Origin: Limnochorda sp. L945t
GTDB lineage: Bacteria > Bacillota > Limnochordia > Limnochordales > Geochordaceae
NCBI RefSeq assembly: GCF_035593305.1
Contig: NZ_CP141615.1
Coordinates: 1,302,001-1,366,000 of the forward strand
Length of the DNA: 64,000 nucleotides
Direction of reading: 5' to 3'
Shown here one piece after another: positions 61,557 through 64,000 of the stretch. Positions within the stretch are counted from its first letter, which is position 1, and the number at the start of each line of letters is the position of its first letter. Both the position numbers and the translations under genes were made by a program. Below the pieces are notes generated by a model. It was not told the origin of the DNA and did no database searches. It saw nothing but the letters and a program-made list of their open reading frames with translations.

Positions 61557-62224
61557 GCACCATGGCGCGGGTTTCCCCCGTCCCACAGCCCCGCCTCCTG
61601 ATGGCCGAACACGAGGTGAAGGCTGCCCTCCGGCGCCTGGGCGTCCAGGTGCCACCGTCCGTGCTCCTCGCCCCTGCGGATCCCGTGCCCTCCTCCTTCC
61701 CCTTTCCCTTCCCGGTCGTGGTGAAGGTGTCGTCGCGCGCTCTTTTGCACAAGACCGAGGCTCGGGCGGTCTTCGTCGGGGTGAAGGATGCCTCGGAGCT
61801 CCAGGCCGTTGCGTCGGATCTTCGAGAACGGTTCGCGGGGGAGCTCCTGCTCGTCGAGCCCGTGGAACGCCCGGGCGTGGAGGCCATCGTCGGCTTCTTC
61901 CGGGATCCGGTCTTCGGGCCATGTGCGATGGTCGGCGTCGGCGGGGTGTATGCAGAGCTTTACCAGGATGTCGCGTTCCGGCGACTGCCCGTCGACGAGG
62001 CCGAAGTCGGCGCCATGCTGGACGAGTTGCGGGCCCGAGCGCTTTTCGAAGGGTTCCGGGGGCGCAAGGTGAGCCGGGAAGCCCTCGTTCGTCTGGTCGT
62101 GGCCGTCAGCCGGTGGGTCGAGGAGATGGGGCGCGAGTTCGGCCAGATGGACCTCAACCCGGTCTTCGTGCGCGAGCACGACGCCGTGGTCATCGACGCC
62201 AAGCTGATGGGCCAGGATGGATAA
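61553..62224 (+). CDS. ADP-forming acyl-CoA synthetase, beta subunit
   Basis: ATP-grasp subunit of 223 aa that takes the phosphate from the alpha-subunit histidine to ADP. Typical parts: FPVVVKVSSRALLHKTEARAV, GVEAIVGFFRDPVFGPCAMVG, GGVYAELYQDVAFRRLP and the metal site DLNPVFVREHDAVVIDAK. AGGAGG lies 6 bases before the ATG. Separate alpha and beta genes are the archaeal-style arrangement; many bacteria have them fused. Confidence 0.88.
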   Translation: MSTMARVSPVPQPRLLMAEHEVKAALRRLGVQVPPSVLLAPADPVPSSFPFPFPVVVKVSSRALLHKTEARAVFVGVKDASELQAVASDLRERFAGELLLVEPVERPGVEAIVGFFRDPVFGPCAMVGVGGVYAELYQDVAFRRLPVDEAEVGAMLDELRARALFEGFRGRKVSREALVRLVVAVSRWVEEMGREFGQMDLNPVFVREHDAVVIDAKLMGQDG

Positions 62225-62225
62225 C

Positions 62226-62252
62226 GGGGGGCGACCTCGTCGGCCGCCCCCC
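62226..62252 (+). terminator. hairpin after the acd operon
   Basis: Stem GGGGGGCG/CGCCCCCC with an 11-base loop begins just after the beta-subunit stop. No T-run follows. It may also act from the other side on the RNase P RNA transcript. The remaining roughly 95 bases to rnpB hold nothing recognisable. Confidence 0.5.
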
Positions 62253-62349
62253 AAACGTCCCTGCTCCGTCAGGCCGTGGCGGGAAACCCAGGCACTCTCC
62301 GCTCCGCTACGCATCCGATCGGCAGGGACTCAGGCACCTGCAACGACGA

Positions 62350-62733
62350 TAGCCAGTGGACCTGTAAGCCGGATTCTGTCGAGGGAGGCCATCCCTCTAG
62401 GACGAGCGTTACCGCCCGTCTCCAGCGACCAACCCGAGGGGCATCGAGGCGGGCCACCTCCTGGCCCCTCCTACTCGGTCTTGCTCCGGGTGGGGTTTAC
62501 CCGGCCGACCAGTTACCTGGCCGCCGGTGAGCTCTTACCTCACCATTTCACCCTTGCCGGCTCGCTCCGCCCTTGCTCGAGGGACCGTGGCCGGCGGTAT
62601 GTTTCTGTGGCACTTTCCCTGGGGTCGCCCCCGCCGGGCGTTACCCGGCACCCTGCCCTATGGAGTCCGGACTTTCCTCGAGCCGGCCCGGCCATCCGGG
62701 CTGCGGCTCGCGGCCTCCCGGCCCACTGGCCGG
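62350..62733 (-). ncRNA. rnpB: RNase P RNA
   Basis: Catalytic RNA that trims tRNA 5' leaders. On the minus strand the 5' conserved P4 segment reads GAGGAAAGTCCGGACTCC followed by ATAGGGCAGGGTG. The central GGTAAACCCCACCCGG and the 3' ACAGAATCCGGCTTACAG are also there. The P1 helix closes the molecule: GCCAGTGGGCC at the 5' end pairs with GGTCCACTGGC at the 3' end. Length is about 384 nt. End positions are accurate to a few bases. Confidence 0.95.
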
Positions 62734-62738
62734 CGTTT

Positions 62739-62767
62739 ATTCTACCGTGCTATCCCGGTTGCTTCAA
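62739..62767 (-). promoter_or_regulatory. promoter of rnpB
   Basis: Minus strand TTGAAG (62767-62762), 17 bases, TAGAAT (62744-62739). The predicted start near 62732 agrees with the RNA 5' end. The -35 overlaps the stop codon of the upstream zinc-ribbon gene. Confidence 0.7.
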
Positions 62768-63552
62768 GCCCTATCCGCGAATACCTGCGCCTTGCCCGTG
62801 CCGCCCGGCGGCGGCCAGTACAGGATGCGCCCGCACACTTCGCACAGCATCATGCGTCCCTTGCGGCGCGTCTCGATCCGGTAGTAGTTGGACAGGGGTA
62901 CGCCGCAACCGCCGCACCGGTCGTCCTGCACGACCGCGATGGCATGCCCGCCCTTGGCGCTGGCCAGCCGTTCGTAGCGGGAAAGGTACGTGGGATCGGT
63001 GACACGGCTCGCCAGATCGGCGCGTTCTTGCTCCAGCCTTGCGAGTTCGCGCTCGAGGGCCTGCCGGGTCGCCTCCCACCGGCTGCTCGCCTCCTGCAGC
63101 CGCTCGCCCGTTGCCTGCCGTTCCCCCCGGAGGGCCTGGCCGCGCTTTTCGGTCTCTTCCAGCTCGATCATGCGGGAGATGACGGTCTCCTGCAGGCGGT
63201 CGATGCGCGTGCGAAACGTCTCCAGGCGCTGCTGCAAGGACTCGAGTTCCTTGGGGTTGGCCACCGCCCCCGAGTAAAGCCTCGCCTCGATCTGCCGCGC
63301 CTCGTCCTCGGCCGACTTCAACTCCAGCTCGGCGCTGCGGACGGTCCGCCGGAGCGACTTGATGCTCTCGTGGGTGTCCACGTCGGCCCGCTCGAGCGCT
63401 TCGAGCTGCGATCGTAGGGACTCGGCCTCCTTTCGGTGCGGGTGCTCCTGCAACGCCTCTCTCGCCGCCCGGATGGCTCCGTCGAGCAGCTGTAGCTTGA
63501 ACAGCCGGTCGAGATCCGTCTCGAGCACCGTGCGGGCCTCCGACTCTTCCAC
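62764..63552 (-). CDS. coiled-coil protein with C4-type zinc ribbon
   Basis: The 262-aa protein is a long helical hairpin (about 10-190, Glu/Arg/Leu-rich heptads) ending in a zinc ribbon with CGGCGVPLS and CEVCGRILYW. This is the HP0958/CT398 family architecture, which binds nucleic acid or protein partners; its role in Firmicutes is not settled. In several related genomes, as I recall, such a gene lies next to rnpB, as here. Confidence 0.87.
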   Translation of the reverse strand: MEESEARTVLETDLDRLFKLQLLDGAIRAAREALQEHPHRKEAESLRSQLEALERADVDTHESIKSLRRTVRSAELELKSAEDEARQIEARLYSGAVANPKELESLQQRLETFRTRIDRLQETVISRMIELEETEKRGQALRGERQATGERLQEASSRWEATRQALERELARLEQERADLASRVTDPTYLSRYERLASAKGGHAIAVVQDDRCGGCGVPLSNYYRIETRRKGRMMLCEVCGRILYWPPPGGTGKAQVFADRA

Positions 63553-63677
63553 CGCCGGACACCCCTCTCCCCCTGGGTCCCTGCCTCTCGCCCCGGAGCT
63601 CGCAGGGGGGAACCTTCTTCGCCGTACCGGCCGGCTCCCCTATCCTTCGCGATAGTTAAGCAGGTTAATTGCAGGTA

Positions 63678-63718
63678 TGGTATACTGCGATGGCGGTAGG
63701 GGCGCGTTCGCAGCGCCC
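63678..63718 (+). promoter_or_regulatory. suf promoter and leader hairpin
   Basis: An extended -10 TGG-TATACT (63678-63686) follows an A/T-rich stretch with two GTTAA copies (63655-63669). About 14 bases later the transcript would form a GGGCGC/GCGCCC hairpin (63700-63718, 7-base loop) 29 bases before sufC. The GTTAA repeats could be an operator, for instance of an Rrf2-type iron-sulfur regulator; that is a guess. Confidence 0.4.
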
Positions 63719-63746
63719 TCATTTCTCAGCGACGAGGGGGCCCGGG

Positions 63747-64000
63747 TTGCGGATGGCGAGCACGGAGCAAACGGCGCAGCACGAACTGCGCATCCAGGAT
63801 CTGCATGTAAGCGTAGACGGCAAGCCCATCGTGAAAGGGCTCGATTTGACCATTCGGTCGGGGGAAATCCATGGGCTCATGGGCCCCAACGGGTCGGGCA
63901 AGACCACCCTGGCCTTCGCCCTGATGGGCCACCCCCGTTACAGCGTGGAGCGCGGGCAGGTGCTGCTGGACGGAGAAGACGTCCTGTCCATGTCGCCGGA
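63747..64000 (+). CDS. sufC: Fe-S cluster assembly ATPase SufC (5' part)
   Basis: ABC-type ATPase of the SUF iron-sulfur cluster machinery; 84 codons lie in the window. LRIQDLHVSVDGKPIVKGLDL leads to the Walker A GPNGSGKTTL, then the SufC-specific ALMGHPRYSVERGQVLLDGE. I chose the TTG at 63747 (GAGGGGG 6 bases upstream); the ATG at 63753 is possible. sufB/D/S probably follow beyond the window. Complex I and RimO are iron-sulfur clients encoded in this window. Confidence 0.93.
   Translation, partial: MRMASTEQTAQHELRIQDLHVSVDGKPIVKGLDLTIRSGEIHGLMGPNGSGKTTLAFALMGHPRYSVERGQVLLDGEDVLSMSP

Noticed and set aside
1-64000. CRISPR arrays, insertion sequences, prophage genes
   Set aside because: I saw no regularly spaced direct repeats, transposase or integrase motifs, or phage structural genes. 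Gene order and composition are those of a core chromosome.

Overview
The window is very GC-rich and uses GTG and TTG start codons freely. It comes from an endospore-forming Firmicute: it carries spoIIGA, sigE, sigG, spoIIR, spoIIP, a SpoIIIE/FtsK translocase, a YlmC/YmxH-type protein and an alpha/beta-type small acid-soluble spore protein. MurE has the DNPR motif of meso-diaminopimelate-adding enzymes. High GC, sporulation and a complex I operon together suggest a lineage such as Limnochordia, Symbiobacterium or Thermaerobacter. That placement is inference from gene content, not from a tree.

Layout. (1) 1-1.7 kb: rimO on the minus strand, followed by a roughly 130-nt structured leader with its own extended -10 promoter and an intrinsic terminator, just before a membrane-protein gene that runs off the window. 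(2) 1.8-11.9 kb: an eleven-subunit respiratory complex I operon nuoA-B-CD-H-I-J-K-L-M-N, with nuoC and nuoD fused and no nuoE/F/G, read from a near-consensus sigma-A promoter. (3) 12-20.2 kb: tRNA-Ala(CGC) and an island of three superfamily 2 helicases: a YqhH/YqhG-like pair on the plus strand, and on the minus strand a second SNF2 helicase, a coiled-coil partner and a MrfA (YprA)-type helicase. (4) 20.2-33 kb: a long, tightly packed minus-strand run, sigG-spoIIR-ylmC-nrdR-pgeF-ftsK-rodZ-hslO-UPF0182-spoIIP-murC, leading into the helicases. (5) 33.1-34.8 kb: spoIIGA-sigE, divergent from sigG. (6) 34.9-48.6 kb: the division and cell-wall cluster mraZ-rsmH-ftsL-pbp-murE-murF-mraY-ftsW-murG-murA-ftsQ-ftsZ, with GTGG repeats typical of MraZ operators upstream. 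murD, murB and ftsA are absent and murC lies elsewhere. (7) 48.9-51.7 kb: a glycosyltransferase, a HIT protein, pfkA and the spore DNA-binding protein gene. (8) 51.7-62.2 kb: fadN-fadA-fadE (beta-oxidation), a ComB-family gene, transketolase, and an ADP-forming acyl-CoA synthetase encoded as two subunits. (9) 62.2-64 kb: RNase P RNA, a C4 zinc-ribbon coiled-coil protein, and the start of a suf operon (sufC).

How it works together. The most informative block is 31.4-34.8 kb. The sigG promoter region resembles a sigma-F/sigma-G promoter and reads sigG then spoIIR. The divergent operon encodes SpoIIGA and pro-sigma-E, the targets of the SpoIIR signal. The forespore-to-mother-cell signalling relay is therefore encoded in one compact divergent unit. 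Sporulation-type promoter matches also precede spoIIP (sigma-E-like) and the spore DNA-binding protein gene (sigma-G-like). I found no CRISPR array, insertion sequence, prophage or clear toxin-antitoxin or defence system. The candidates for something undescribed are the helicase island and the structured leader at the left edge.
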